Assembly (NCBI RefSeq): GCF_963855985.1
Contig: NC_087119.1
Span: 3,698,001-3,762,000, forward strand
Direction of reading: 5' to 3'
Source: Ostrinia nubilalis
Taxonomy: Eukaryota > Arthropoda > Insecta > Lepidoptera > Crambidae
Length of the DNA stretch: 64,000 nt
The translations under genes and the position numbers were made by a program. This document shows positions 48,261-60,404 of the stretch, in pieces. The first letter of the stretch is position 1. Every line of letters begins with the position of its first letter. The notes beneath the pieces are model-generated. The model was not told where the DNA came from, searched no databases, and saw only the letters and a list, made by a program, of their open reading frames with translations.

Positions 48261-49604
48261 AAAAAAAGGTAATTCTACTAATTATCAAGGTCTCTATTTT
48301 TAATGCCAGAAAGTAGAATAAGTTAGAAAGAAGATTATTACATCAGTCAGATACATCGACCTTTAGGTAAAAAGATTACGATCTCATCCGTCATCATTAA
48401 GAAACAGTTCGGTTAATGATGTCACAGAGGCAGTTTCCTAACTAACAAGTTCGGCCCAAAGGTTCTGTTGTAACGATGTCGCGGACAGAAGCAGCGTGTA
48501 ACATACATCATATCTTTTGTTACATTCCAGTTACTGTTTGTTGCTCCGTATTCGGAAACTACGTCAAAAACTATAAGCATAGGATGAATTTTAACGGTCA
48601 GATCTCAGTAACATCAAAAAAGCTCTTATGACAAAAGTGATTATTTTACTATGATTTTCAATAAAGAAATAAATGTTACATATATGAAATGTTTCAATAA
48701 ATAGGTCACTATATTAATTGATAATTTCGTTTCTTAAGCTACATGTTAAAATCTATTTTCGACTATCATGAGCATACAATAAGATGTTCTTCACTCAAGA
48801 ACTTGTAGGGTTTCTAGATCTTTTGGGTTCATGTTAGATGATAATTTCATGTCTCTAAGTTTATGTAGTAGTTCTGTAAGTGATATTGAAAAGGTATTAA
48901 GTTTCGAAGTAACCTTCAGGGCTCAACGGAACAAACGCGTGTCCAATATGTAGCGATTGCGTTATTGGTAACCCTATAGGTGCGTGTGCGCAGCCGTGTC
49001 GCAAGTTAATAATCTTACGGCAGATTGTAATATGAAATTAGATTAATGTCATCATGAGTGTGGCCTGGATCCTGATTGCTACTATATTACTAAGAAATTT
49101 TGAAATGGTTTGCTATAATGCTATAACCTACTTCTAATCTACGAGTAATCTCTCTTCATAAATAGGTAGGTACTCGTACTCCAACTAATGCAGGTCATTG
49201 TGTTAATTATTATGAAACAATTTAAGAAGCTCTTTAGAAACATGAAATGTTATGACTGCTAGTTATAATATTTGCCAAGAATGTTTTATCTCTCTATTAT
49301 TTGAAATACATCGCATTGCTTCGCGGTGTTAGTTTTAAGTAGTTCTCACGCATTATTTGATGTGGCATGTAGGTAAACCTATTGTTTTTGCTTTGTTACT
49401 GACCTTCGTTCTCACAAGATCATAACAAAATTATGTGAAAAGCACGCAAAGATCATGCGGAACCATTTCTAAGTTTCTGAGTGTATGCCTTTTTGATAAG
49501 ACTTTTTATAAGTAGAGGTAGTTAACACCCTACACTTTTTAGTGAATTATTACACTGTAGGTTAGGGTCTACATGATTGATTTATAGCTACAAAACTATC
49601 TAAC
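48261..49604. other. AT-rich non-coding stretch
   Basis: No frame, repeat end or splice signal stands out before the LTR element. Confidence 0.4.
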
Positions 49605-49608
49605 GCCC

Positions 49609-50476
49609 TGTCACGGTTAGAGGCTTTAGGAGCAGTGACATATTAGAATTTAGATTAGAAGTTAGATAAATAAAAGATAGATTTAAGTTAACAAGTCATT
49701 TATTACAATTTAGAGAAGTGAGAACTCTTAGGGAGTGGGTTGTCGAGCAAACTATCGTATCGCACGAGATTCGTCACCGGTGGTAGTATATTCAAACCAC
49801 TGTCCTCGCTAGCATTGATGGTGATGTGGGTTGGTTCCTCGAGATGGTGAGCCCGCAGGGTCGTCGACGCGCCAGACGGTTAGGGACCGTACGCACTGTG
49901 GTGTAGGGCCACTTAGAGTGTGCGTACGGGCCGTCCGACACGACAGGCAGCTCTGCCGGGTTGAGGAGCCAGGTGGTGGTTTCGGTAGTGGTGAGATGGC
50001 CATTTGTAGTGAGGAGAAAGGTGAAGATGAAGGTGAAGATGAACCCCGGTAGCGGGGTTCACCAATACGCGATTACATTTTAGAGTTTTATAAAGTTACG
50101 TACATCGCGGGTCCGGCGGTGACGGACAGCGATACGTCCGTGCTCGCTAACGCTCTGGCTCGGACTACGAGACGCGGCGGGAGCATCGCGGCCGTAGGCG
50201 CGTCGCTTGCGCATGCATAAAAAACAGTCCGCCCGCTCGACAGAGAACAAAAGAAATCTCGAACGACTTGTTTCGCGCGGGTTTGCTTGTAGATTTATTA
50301 TTTTATTTATTTTATTAGTGTAGAACAATATGAATTATTTAATTTAGTTATTTAGTTAGGTAGTTTACGTAGATTTAGATATTTTATTATTTAAGTACAT
50401 TTATTTAGGTAGATAATAGTAATTAAATCAGAATTTAGATCTAAGATAAAGGTCAGTGGTAACGCTAACCGTTACA
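49609..50476 (-). repeat. 3' LTR
   Basis: Begins tgtcacggttag and ends aaccgttaca on the + strand. Contains a TATA-like tataaa near 50090 on the - strand. By eye it differs from the other LTR mainly in its first 40 bp plus two substitutions near 49810-49850. The 60-80 codon frames in it recur identically in the other LTR and are not supported as genes. Confidence 0.92.
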
Positions 50477-50490
50477 TATCCCCCTTTTTA
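50477..50490 (-). promoter_or_regulatory. Polypurine tract
   Basis: taaaaagggggata on the - strand directly adjoining the 3' LTR, the priming site for second-strand synthesis. Confidence 0.75.
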
Positions 50491-51452
50491 CGGTAGGATT
50501 TTACCTAAGGAAAATCCGCTATCTCAACTGTACTAGCTAATCTTGAGTCTGACTAACAAAATAAACATTTTAGGTCTGTTTACTTGCAACCTGACGTACA
50601 GAGTATATGATTTTTAGTAGATCTCATAATACTCACAAGATTTATTAAGTTAAGATTTAGAGAAAGTCATAAGATAACTATAAATTAAATGAAGAGGTCG
50701 GAATATTATCTGTAGGGTAGACTACAGCTAATTACAAGTATGCGCAGTTGTTTAGCAACTGCTGCACCCAACAACTTCCTATCTTAAGTCCTAAGCAATG
50801 CAAAGAGGTACTTAGTAGAGTGTACCTTGCAATCCATTTTAGATGGTGCGTCAGACAAGACAGTTAAAAATAGTTTTAGACTTTATAATTAAGGTAGATT
50901 TTCAATTATAGGTTTAAGAGATATCAGTAGGTTAGATACGAGTAGGTCTAATAAATTGTTTATTTTTAGTAGTATTTACAATTTATTATTTAATTTAGTA
51001 GTTTAAATAGAAGTAACGTTTTCAGTTACAAGTTTAATTTATATTTTAGTTAGAATTACCGAGTGCGTAATATAAAAAAATACTAGGTAGGCGCGCGGGT
51101 GTGTGTTGCAAATTACACAATAAGACAGTAAGCATTACAATTTAGTTTAACAAAAGCAAAATCTATGTGTGGTAGATAGTGATTAAAAGTTAAATAATAT
51201 TACCAAAGGTAGGTAGAATTTAGTTAATATTATAAAATGTAGGTAGATACATTTTAAATTTAAGAAAATTATAGTAGGTAGGTAGAATAGTGTAGCTATT
51301 CTCCACAAAAAATTACAAGTTTAGTACTACCACACAGAGATTACAATATTAGTTACAATCTTATAACTAAGTTATTTGAATGCCAACACCAAGAATAACC
51401 ATTTATTACAAGTAAAACTCACTGGTAACGTCTCAAGTGCGATAGAATAGAC

Positions 51453-51466
51453 CGGTATGGGCGCCA
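51453..51466 (-). promoter_or_regulatory. Primer-binding site
   Basis: Immediately inside the 5' LTR: tggcgcccatacc on the - strand. It begins TGG, the complement of a tRNA CCA end. Confidence 0.75.
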
Positions 51467-51467
51467 A

Positions 51468-52335
51468 TGTCACGGTTATAGCTTTAGAGCCAAGTGACAT
51501 AATAGAATTTAGATTAGAAGTTAGATAAATAAAAGATAGATTTAAGTTAACAAGTCATTTATTACAATTTAGAGAAGTGAGAACTCTTAGGGAGTGGGTT
51601 GTCGAGCAAACTATCGTATCGCACGAGATTCGTCACCGGTGGTAGTATATTCAAACCACTGTCCTCGCTAGCGTTGATGGTGATGTGGGTTGGTTCCTCG
51701 AGATAGTGAGCCCGCAGGGTCGTCGACGCGCCAGACGGTTAGGGACCGTACGCACTGTGGTGTAGGGCCACTTAGAGTGTGCGTACGGGCCGTCCGACAC
51801 GACAGGCAGCTCTGCCGGGTTGAGGAGCCAGGTGGTGGTTTCGGTAGTGGTGAGATGGCCATTTGTAGTGAGGAGAAAGGTGAAGATGAAGGTGAAGATG
51901 AACCCCGGTAGCGGGGTTCACCAATACGCGATTACATTTTAGAGTTTTATAAAGTTACGTACATCGCGGGTCCGGCGGTGACGGACAGCGATACGTCCGT
52001 GCTCGCTAACGCTCTGGCTCGGACTACGAGACGCGGCGGGAGCATCGCGGCCGTAGGCGCGTCGCTTGCGCATGCATAAAAAACAGTCCGCCCGCTCGAC
52101 AGAGAACAAAAGAAATCTCGAACGACTTGTTTCGCGCGGGTTTGCTTGTAGATTTATTATTTTATTTATTTTATTAGTGTAGAACAATATGAATTATTTA
52201 ATTTAGTTATTTAGTTAGGTAGTTTACGTAGATTTAGATATTTTATTATTTAAGTACATTTATTTAGGTAGATAATAGTAATTAAATCAGAATTTAGATC
52301 TAAGATAAAGGTCAGTGGTAACGCTAACCGTTACA
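51468..52335 (-). repeat. 5' LTR
   Basis: Second copy of the 868-bp repeat; would carry the promoter for - strand transcription. A tataaa lies near 51950 on the - strand. Confidence 0.92.
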
Positions 52336-52339
52336 GCCC

Positions 52340-54119
52340 GTATTTACAAACATTACTATGAGGTCTCACAGTGCGCGTGGACGCACAGAGTGACACAAGA
52401 ACCAATCACAGAGCTCTATTCAACGTTGTGCGTTCGATTTGCTGCTTCACTTAAGCAAGTATCGTTTGAGGAATTCGGGCGTAAGTGTTTAAGTCGAAAT
52501 AAATATTATTCAAGTTACTAAACTTCTCATTAAATAAAGCACAGTCAAACTTTGTTTTACTGATGTTTCAAGTTTACTCAAAAACTACACGAAAAAGTGA
52601 GGTGACTCAGATAGCCCGTAACGAATAGTATGATTAAGGTCTAAAATTCTCTATCTCTACATTATAGACTAAGAGCTAGTGAACGCCAGACCTACGTCAT
52701 TTTATAAAAGCTGAAAGTTTGTCAGCATAAAATATGCTCCCAATATAGGATATAATGTAGGTGAATTATGAAGTTTGGGTCATCGTGACTTTGGGAGCTA
52801 CCCTAAAAAAACTGTCTGGCAAGGAGTTGGAACTGTCAAAACTGTCTGGCGTTCACTAGCTCTTCGTCTATTATTATGTAGGTATGTAGGTACTATGTTG
52901 GTGTTCCAGCCCAGAAATTATTTCAGCTCACGGTTGTGGTCTGCATAATCGAGATAATGAAAAATAAATTGTGCCCCATCTATGCGCTTGGGCAACTCAA
53001 TTAGAGCGCAGGCGCGCGCGTTTCGTGTGAAGTGTTACTCAAGTTACTTAATGCCGGTGTAAAAATGTGTCTAAGATTAAATAATGTACAGTCAGATGCA
53101 TATTGGAAAAAACAAGGAACATCAATTAGAAAGTATGCAGTACCTTTAATTGTTCTTTATTTGGACTGTTTTTTTGAGTTAGGTAGGTACCTTAATATCA
53201 ATCCGTAGACCACAGAAGTTTTAATTTCGTACAGATTCTACATTTTCTGGAGGAATTTCATAAAATGCGGTCAAGATATGGTCCGTTTGACGTTTTGAAC
53301 TCACAAAATCTTATTTTTTTGCTCTACTTCTCCGTCAAGTTGGATTAAAATAGGTAATAGGTAGGTAGCAATAAAAAATCCTAATAAAGACCTACAAATA
53401 TGTAACCTATAATTATAAATCATAATACAAGTTTAAATGTAATTATACTATTTTTTTCTTTTTAAAGAAACTAGATGTGCCAATTGCGGTTGAACAGAAA
53501 AGTGGTTGTTTTATAGCAATGAAACGTAATCTGAGACGTAATAAAAATGTCTCGTTTCTTACATCATTTGCATGATTAGTAACTTGGCAATAAGATCTGA
53601 GTGTAACTGAATTAATTAAATTTAAAAAGATTTTGATTGCAATTAATTTTTCGTTACTGTGCTAATTAGCTAATTTGGGATCAATTGTAAAGCACTTAGG
53701 ATTGTTTGATTTCGTCTTGAAAAGCCAATTAAATTACAAATTAGTGGTTTAATTAATTAAATATTGTAAAGAAATTGAAAATCAGAAGTAGGTAGATATG
53801 AACAATTTGGAAGTTTTGCATAGGTAAACGTAATTTAAAATTATCAGCAGATTTTTTGTGTTTGAATGTAACATTCAGCATTAATAACATTAATTTATTA
53901 CAAAAAGCATGAACAAACTTTCAATCCAATAAAAAGTTACATTAAAAGTTAATTACTTAAATGAGATTTTACTGAAAGATCGCACAGCTCAAACATTTGC
54001 ATCGCAAAGCACAATATTTTCCTAACTAACCACAAAATTTGCCTTTACCTAAAACGCAGAACTGAACATTTTAAAACTTTATTCCTTTGCCTAAAACAAA
54101 ATAAAAAAAAACCACTCAC
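52340..54119. other. AT-rich non-coding stretch
   Basis: 52680-52860 contains a diverged inverted repeat (gctagtgaacgccagac / gtctggcgttcactagct). Otherwise nothing recognised. Confidence 0.4.
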
Positions 54120-54330
54120 TTGTCAAAAATTGCCGCCAAATCTCAACTGTGGTTCAGTCACAACAATCACTGGCGGGTATCTTTCGCGAAGCACCAAACC
54201 ACACTGCTCACTGTGCCACTGGCGGTCCTTCTTTTGCTGCCCACTGAGGTAATCGCCACTACACAGTACCTTTACTCTTTCGGACACGCTATGCTTTTTA
54301 GCGAAGGCGCCAGGAGTCGCCAACATTTGC
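54120..54330 (-). other. Candidate non-coding first exon of the CRAL-TRIO gene
   Basis: More GC-rich than its surroundings; on the - strand it ends at a strong donor (gacaa/gtgagtgg). An upstream 5'UTR exon is required by the acceptor before the CRAL-TRIO ATG. No closer donor stood out, but the link is only inferred from strand and position. Confidence 0.25.
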
Positions 54331-55188
54331 GGTTTGGGTTTGATGGAAAACTTATTTGGTTCACATGAAATTTCAAGAAATGATTAATGAAGAAAAATCC
54401 AAGGAATTTTCAAATTACTCTCATTTTATGGTTTGCCAATCAAATTGCAATAAGATCGTAATAATCGTGGTAATCGTCTACCTTTTACAGATTCATATAA
54501 AAAGTAAGTATAGAACTCTGGTTCTGTATCTGTATTTCTGGTATGAAATATAATAAAATAGCCTGTAGATAAAAGTACGTATGTATTATAACAACATCGA
54601 TCCAAATTGTTTTAAAACATTCTCCTTCAAAAACAAAAAAGCAATCAACGGAATTTCATAATTTTTAAATTATTAAGAAAACCGCAGAATGTTCCACACC
54701 CCTGGTTTGTTTATGTGTTTCAGGCGTTACATAACGCTTCATAATAGTACAAATGATTAAGGTAGATGACCTTAATCACACTGTTTGGGCCGAAATTGAC
54801 GAAAATCACGTATACGTAAATACGGTTATTGCCGTACGAACGTAAAGTTATTCAATGGAAGAAAAACCGCAAGTATTGCTGTACTCTATAGTTAAATATT
54901 ACGAGACATTAAAATTCATGAATTGTGTTTGTGTGCCAAGATCGTTAAGTCGTATAACGTTGCATTTTTCAAATTGTACAGTTACTCATTCGTGAATATT
55001 GCTGTGTAAAGAATATTTATTATATCCTACCCCGTTCACCTATAAAAAAAATATCTTAAATTATCATAGGTTTCAACCAATTAAATATTTTAAATGAAAG
55101 CTCCTTCACAACTATTGGGTGATGTATTTCTTCATGTAAGGGAGAGCTTTCCTTCCTTACTTAGTTCATAATAATTGAATAATTTTGT
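54331..55188. other. AT-rich non-coding stretch
   Basis: Nothing recognised. Confidence 0.4.
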
Positions 55189-55198
55189 TCGTCTAATG

Positions 55199-55312
55199 CC
55201 CGTTTTCACCATCAATCCCTAATTTTTATGTGACCCCTATAGTAAAACATAACAGGAATTTTGTTTTCAAAGGGGTCACTTGAAAGTTAGGGATTCATGG
55301 TGAAAACGGGCA
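55199..55312. repeat. MITE family 6, copy 1
   Basis: Inverted ends tgcccgttttcaccatcaat / tcatggtgaaaacgggca with TAA on both sides; a second copy is at 59525-59637. About 115 bp, no coding capacity. Confidence 0.75.
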
Positions 55313-55803
55313 TAAAAAATTAAAACATAATAATCAGGTGTCCTATCACATTTGGAGTTATCATTGTTTCGTCAGTCAGAATCTTATAATCTTAAAAGAG
55401 CTTTTAGCATAGGAATCGGAAGTTACGGTATACTCGTATGTCTTACTTTATAATTATTTGCTTTGGTGTGTAGTATTGTAGTATGATTATAATAGCACAT
55501 CATGTTACTAAAATGATCTGCGCAATAGTATGATCTTGATAGCTATGTAGAGTCCAATTAAACGTTACGTCGCGCCTCAACCACATAATAATAATAAGTA
55601 CTCCTCAACGTTGTAAGAGATAGGATTTTTATGCACACGTCAACACTATAATTATTTACAAAGTAATGCAATTAATTACTCAAGTTACTTATTTCTCAAA
55701 GTTTAGACCTAGTTTAGTGTTGATCTTTTGTTTACTTAATGATTTGCTGCATACATTTTCTTGGGTCGAGATCATGTGTTTTGTATTTCTTAGCGCATGA
55801 TTA

Positions 55804-55918
55804 CCCCCTTACTAATAAAAAGTTACACAGTTGTTGAACACTGTTTTAAAATGACATCCATACTAAACGTCTCTTTAAAACACTGTTCAACGATCGTGTA
55901 AGTTTTATTAGTAGGGGG
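55804..55918. repeat. MITE with TTA duplication
   Basis: 115-bp near-palindrome (cccccttactaataaaaagt / cttttattagtaggggg-like end; inner gttgaacactgttttaaa / tttaaaacactgttcaac) flanked by tta on both sides (55801-55803, 55919-55921), as for PIF/Harbinger. Confidence 0.75.
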
Positions 55919-55921
55919 TTA

Positions 55922-57451
55922 GTAATTAAGTAAGATTAATTATAATAGTTTCAACATGCACACTGGAGAATGCATAAGCAGATGCATATGACTGAGTGTT
56001 ATGCAACATTCATAAACAATTGCAATTTTGCAATAAAAATTGTCAACATATTGTCAAAGAGATTCAGGTCAAAGAGACATAGGAACAGTAAATAACAATG
56101 TTTTTCTGTAAATAATTATTTATTTATGAGTGCAGTGCAGTGAGAAACAAGACCATACAGCATTTTGAAATGTTCACATGAGATTAACGTTTAACGTTAA
56201 ATCACCAATTTCCACATGCCCCACTTTCCAATTGTGACCTTCATCAGCTAAAATTACCTTAATTAGGAACACTTGGGACTAAAAACTGTGGTGTTAACAA
56301 CGAGGCAATAAATAATGATGACTCTACTTATCCGTAGCTTTAAATTTAGATATTTTCAGCTACCTAAACTGAGATGGGTTAGAATGGGTTAGAATTACTT
56401 TCTGGATTTAAGTTACATGTCAAAATTAATTTAATATCGGTACTTGTTAAACAAATAAGTGAAAAGGGTATACGTTTTTCATATAATACTGAAAGAGAGA
56501 GAGGGATAACTCGATTACTTCACGATTATTATTATGTCACGGCGCTCGCGCAGCTGACCCACATTTGCGATGACGCATCATAAACCATTTTTAAATCTTA
56601 CCTCTGTGTGTCTACCTTAGTTGACTGTATTTAAATTTAATGTTTCAAATTATTGATTGATTTAATCAAATTATTTGTGTCTTGTGTTTATCTCAGGTTG
56701 TTTTGTTAATATTGCATAGAACAATCTGACCATTATTTTATTCGGCATGAAGTAATTAAGTATTGCCAATCTTAATTATTCTACATAATATGATTGTCAT
56801 AATAGAGTTAGTAATGACGTTTACAATTTATTCGCGTTGTTTGTTATTAAACGATATCATTAAAGCGCTAGAGACATGGCAATTGTTATTATAGCGAGAG
56901 TTTAAATAATTAAACATCTCACTGACAAAATGTATCAACCAAATACACATATTTTTTAAAATTTTATTAAATTTCTGTCATAGTAAAACTTCAAAGAAAA
57001 TGAATTAAACATACATACCAAGCGCAAACGCGCGTCTTCCATTCATAAATACCAACCAAGACCAACATAATAGAGATTCTCTAAATTCAAAAACAATAAA
57101 ATTTAACATAAATGCAGGAGGTCGGAAAAGAGGTATGTATGACATGAGATGAGAGTCCAAAAACAATAATTAATGTTATGTAGGACATAACTATGTATGT
57201 GTAGTGTCGTAGGAATGTCACAAGAATAGCGTAATTAACGAAATAATGTTTTTATTAAAGTAATTTTGATCAATTTTGATGCAGTTTTAGTACAGAGATA
57301 GATTTAAATAAGCAAGAAAGACGTTTTGTTTCAAAAGAAAATTAATTAAAGAGTCTGAAATAGAGAATGTATGTTAATAATGCATTATGGAATCATTTGT
57401 TGTGCTTTATGTCCAAATATATGAGACATAAATTAATCGTAATATTAAAGA
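55922..57451. other. AT-rich non-coding stretch
   Basis: Nothing recognised. Confidence 0.4.
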
Positions 57452-57678
57452 CTAGCTTTCCGCCCGCGGCTTCGCCCGCGTGGAATACTGTCTGTCACAG
57501 AAAAACTATATCGCGCGCGTCCTGTTTCAAAAACCTGGATAAAGACTATCCTATGTCCTTTCCCGGGCTCAAACTATATCCAAATTTCATCAAAATCGGT
57601 TCAATGTTTTAGGCGTGAAAGCAAGACAGACAGACAGACAGAGTTACGAGTACTTTCGCATTTATAATATAAGTATAG
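57452..57678 (-). repeat. Lepidopteran short interspersed repeat (copy 3)
   Basis: Near full-length and in inverse orientation: actagctttccgcccgcggc ... tttcgcatttataatataag, with a (gaca)n run near 57626. Best-preserved member in the window. Confidence 0.7.
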
Positions 57679-57852
57679 ATTTTAAGAATTTTAAAAGATT
57701 TTTAGTCTAATCGTCAGTCAAAATTTTAAAACCGTATTTTCAGACTTTGAAAGAAACTGAAATCTACCAGCTTATTGATGATCAAGAAGAAATTCGTCTG
57801 TTTCTGAATGTCAAAACTAAGCTTTTGTAACTCCATTCTGATTGTCTGCGCC

Positions 57853-58107
57853 TCACGTGTGGGTGCCGGTTGGGCAAGCGTCATAGCCGGCAAGAAAGGC
57901 ATTCTCTGAGCGGGCCAAGGTTACCCGTGGCAGAGGGCATTCACTTTTGGAGCTTCCAACGCAAAAAGTTTGGAGATGATCAATATTCATGATGAGCTCG
58001 CGAATATTCTTGCGTGCAGGGTTCCGTAATCTGAATTCAAATTGTTTGTTTTCAGAGTACTTGTACATTTGGGTTTGGGACACGTCCCAAATGAAAATTT
58101 TAACCAC
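57853..58107 (-). other. Unassigned open frame
   Basis: 84 codons ending GYDACPTGTHT; the last half is GC-rich relative to its surroundings. No splice context or family recognised; possibly a repeat-derived fragment. Confidence 0.2.
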
Positions 58108-58526
58108 AAACTTTTTACAAAATACCTAATAGTATTTTTAATCGTACCAGTTTCTTGCTATGTAAATACAAATAAGTATTAGATGGAATTAAATGTTGTC
58201 ACAACTACCAAACTGGTTAAAAAGACCAAAAAAATTTATAAAATGAACGTTAGCTAAACCTCTACCACAGCCATACGTACCCTAGAATCTTTTGAATAAC
58301 AGAAATTATAAAATTTAGTTTCATTTTACATGCAAATAGACATCCAAAATTTATGCAGCATCTGTTGTGCGAATGATGCAACCAGAATGAGTTTAGTAAA
58401 TTATACCCAAACAAAAATATCAAGGACACCTTAAACTTGGAGCCGTGGTAAAATTATCACAAGATATCTTCAAAAAACACAAACAACCAAATAAAAAATA
58501 ATAATTACAGAGATTAATTTTTATTT

Positions 58527-58671
58527 TCAATTATAATACGATAAATAATTCATTGTGTCATTTTCCATAGCTATAAAAGCCAGGGTGATCGCCATCAGAA
58601 CGATGAGGTATCGTTCATGCAATAGACTCCCAGTGTCAGTTTTCATAGTGTGGAGAGATTCCGCTGTCATT
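58527..58671 (-). CDS. Possible small terminal exon with membrane helix
   Basis: Follows a good acceptor (gatttctgtttcag). Encodes MTAESLHTMKTDTGSLLHER then YLIVLMAITLAFIAME, a membrane-type helix, and stops at 58527. It could be a last exon or a 47-residue protein. Unknown family. Confidence 0.3.
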
Positions 58672-58989
58672 CTGAAACAGAAATCACGCAACCATTCGAA
58701 CATCCATCATTCCACTTAGCTTAGGTCGGCTACACACGTTGGCATTACGATATTTATGATGACGTGACGTGAAAAATCGTAATTAATGTTATTTTATGTC
58801 AGATTTTTGCGCGTTGAGATCTCTTGTAAAGCAGGCACCACACGTTGGCGTTAGGATAAACGTGTGTTGCCGGTCTTACAAAAGATCTCAACAAGCAAAA
58901 AAAAATCCCACATGAAATGATGTTACGATTATATTTTCACATCATTTTATATTAGACACTTGACATCACTTTACAGTCAAAACTCGTAA

Positions 58990-59045
58990 TCGATCAAAAC
59001 CACTTTTGACTGCAAAAATCAGTCAAAAGTGGTTTTGACCAAGGG
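58990..59045. repeat. Perfect hairpin
   Basis: tcaaaaccacttttgact / agtcaaaagtggttttga around a short loop, part of a larger set of tcaaaac/gttttga repeats to 59115. Confidence 0.6.
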
Positions 59046-59524
59046 CGTTAGTCAAAATCACTTTTAAGTGCAAACGTAAGTGCGGTCAAAACCAAGCGAT
59101 TATGAGTTTTGACTGTTGTAACATATTAAATCAAGACTTCAATTGGACCTAGCCAGACATGGTTTAGAGAAGTTACTGAGCTCTCAGAGCTTTGACAACG
59201 TGTTACCAGTAACCAGCGCAGTCTGAATCATGCTTCATAAAGTCAAGCGACAACAGGTGACTTGAACCGATTGGAAGTGCCCTCTCTCCAATTTAAAAAT
59301 GCGTGACTACGGCATGGATTTTGATCCAGAGTTAAAAAGCTGTGATTTTTTAAATCTTGAAGATCCGTGACCGAGGTTCCAGTCTTTAGAGATCCGAGTC
59401 TGAGGTACTTGCAATATTAAATCTAGTAGTGGACTGCCATACTCAATACTCAATAGTTTATTGCTTCCATAATGTTTACAAAAGGTGGATGTTGGATGGC
59501 CGTGTTCTTACATAGTAGACTACT

Positions 59525-59637
59525 GCCCCTTTTCACCATCAATCCCTAATTTTTAAGTGTCCCCTATGGTAACATATAATAAGAATTTAGTTTTCATAGA
59601 GGTCACTAAAATTAGGGATTGATGGTGAAAACGGGCA
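59525..59637. repeat. MITE family 6, copy 2
   Basis: tgccccttttcaccatcaat ... ttgatggtgaaaacgggca; the same element as 55199-55312. The flanking 3 bp differ slightly (tac/taa). Confidence 0.72.
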
Positions 59638-59682
59638 TAAATGACTGAAGATGATGATGAAAACAGCAGTGACGACTGACCG

Positions 59683-59857
59683 CTAGCACCGCTGCCTACT
59701 CGGGCGGCGGGCATCCATGACGATCTTGTACGCCTGCGCCGCGATCACCAGCATGAGCATGAACCCCACGGCGATGCACATGACGTCGCCGAAGCAGAAG
59801 TCCTGGCCGCAGGTCCATGACGTGCAGCACCCCTCCGCGGGATCATCCGTGTCACAA
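59683..59857 (-). CDS. Probable terminal exon of an unknown membrane protein
   Basis: Starts after acceptor ctgttgttgccag and ends at TAG 59683. GC-rich, unlike its surroundings. It encodes a Cys-rich stretch (EGCCTSWTCGQDFCFGDVMC), a hydrophobic helix (IAVGFMLMLVIAAQAYKIV) and a basic end (MDARRPSRQRC). It looks like real coding sequence (57 residues). The rest of the gene should lie to the right on the - strand. I do not recognise the family. Confidence 0.5.
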
Positions 59858-59918
59858 CTGGCAACAACAGAGACAAACTGTGGTGATGATTGAAAATGAC
59901 ATATTTTCATTCCATTGT

Positions 59919-60395
59919 CATACTAATATTATAAAGAGGAAAACTTTGTGTTTGTTTGGTTGTAATGAATAGGCTCAAAAACTACTGGATCGTTTTTAAA
60001 AATTCTTTCACCATTTGAAAGCTACATTTTCTTCTTTTCTTTTCTTTTTTCAGCCAAATGACGTCCACTGCTGGACAAAGGCCTCCCCCAAGGTTTTCCA
60101 CAATGAACGGTCCTGCGCTGCCCGCATCCAGGCTCTTCCCGCGACCTTTACCAGATCGTCGGTCCACCTAGTAGGAGGCCTGCCCACGCTACGTCTTCCA
60201 GCCCGTGGTCGCCACTCGAGAACTTTCCTGCCCCAACGGCCATCGTCTCTACGAGCTATGTGCCCCGCCCACTGCCACTTGATTTTAGCAATTCTGCGCT
60301 ACATTATCCACGAGTAACATAGGCTAAATTTTATTTTGGAAAAACATAGGTTTCAGGGGTCAACGCGCGCGAAGCCGCGGGCGGAAAGCTAGTGT
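59919..60395 (+). repeat. Lepidopteran short interspersed repeat (copy 4), interrupted
   Basis: tactaatattataaagagga ... gcgaagccgcgggcggaaag; the same family as copies 1-3, split by an RTE insertion at 60029-60297. Confidence 0.65.
60029..60297 (-). mobile_element. RTE-type LINE insertion with 8-bp target duplication
   Basis: The - strand encodes, with interruptions, the RTE C-terminus (WAGHIARRDDGRWG, GRPPTRWTDDLVKVAG, then a terminal VQQW-like end). Its tail is a (gaaaa)n run at the left. gctacatt stands on both sides (60021-60028 and 60298-60305). Strongly 5'-truncated, not functional. Confidence 0.8.
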
Positions 60396-60404
60396 TAGAT
60401 ATAC

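Larger units (their letters stand above)
49609..52335 (-). mobile_element. Non-autonomous LTR retrotransposon (LARD/TRIM-like)
   Basis: 2,727 bp: two 868-bp direct repeats (49609-50476, 51468-52335), both tg...ca, around ~990 bp of non-coding interior. Orientation is set by a purine tract aaaaaggggga (- strand) next to the left LTR and a primer-binding site ttggcgcccatacc (- strand) next to the right LTR. The 4-bp sequence gccc occurs on both sides (49605-49608, 52336-52339), as expected for Ty3/Gypsy-type integrases. No gag or pol, so it depends on enzymes from another element. The LTRs are almost identical, suggesting a recent insertion. Confidence 0.93.

Noticed and set aside
49831..52187. 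Open frames of 64-82 codons in both LTRs
   Set aside because: Identical in both copies simply because the LTRs are duplicated; overlapping frames on both strands and no protein features.
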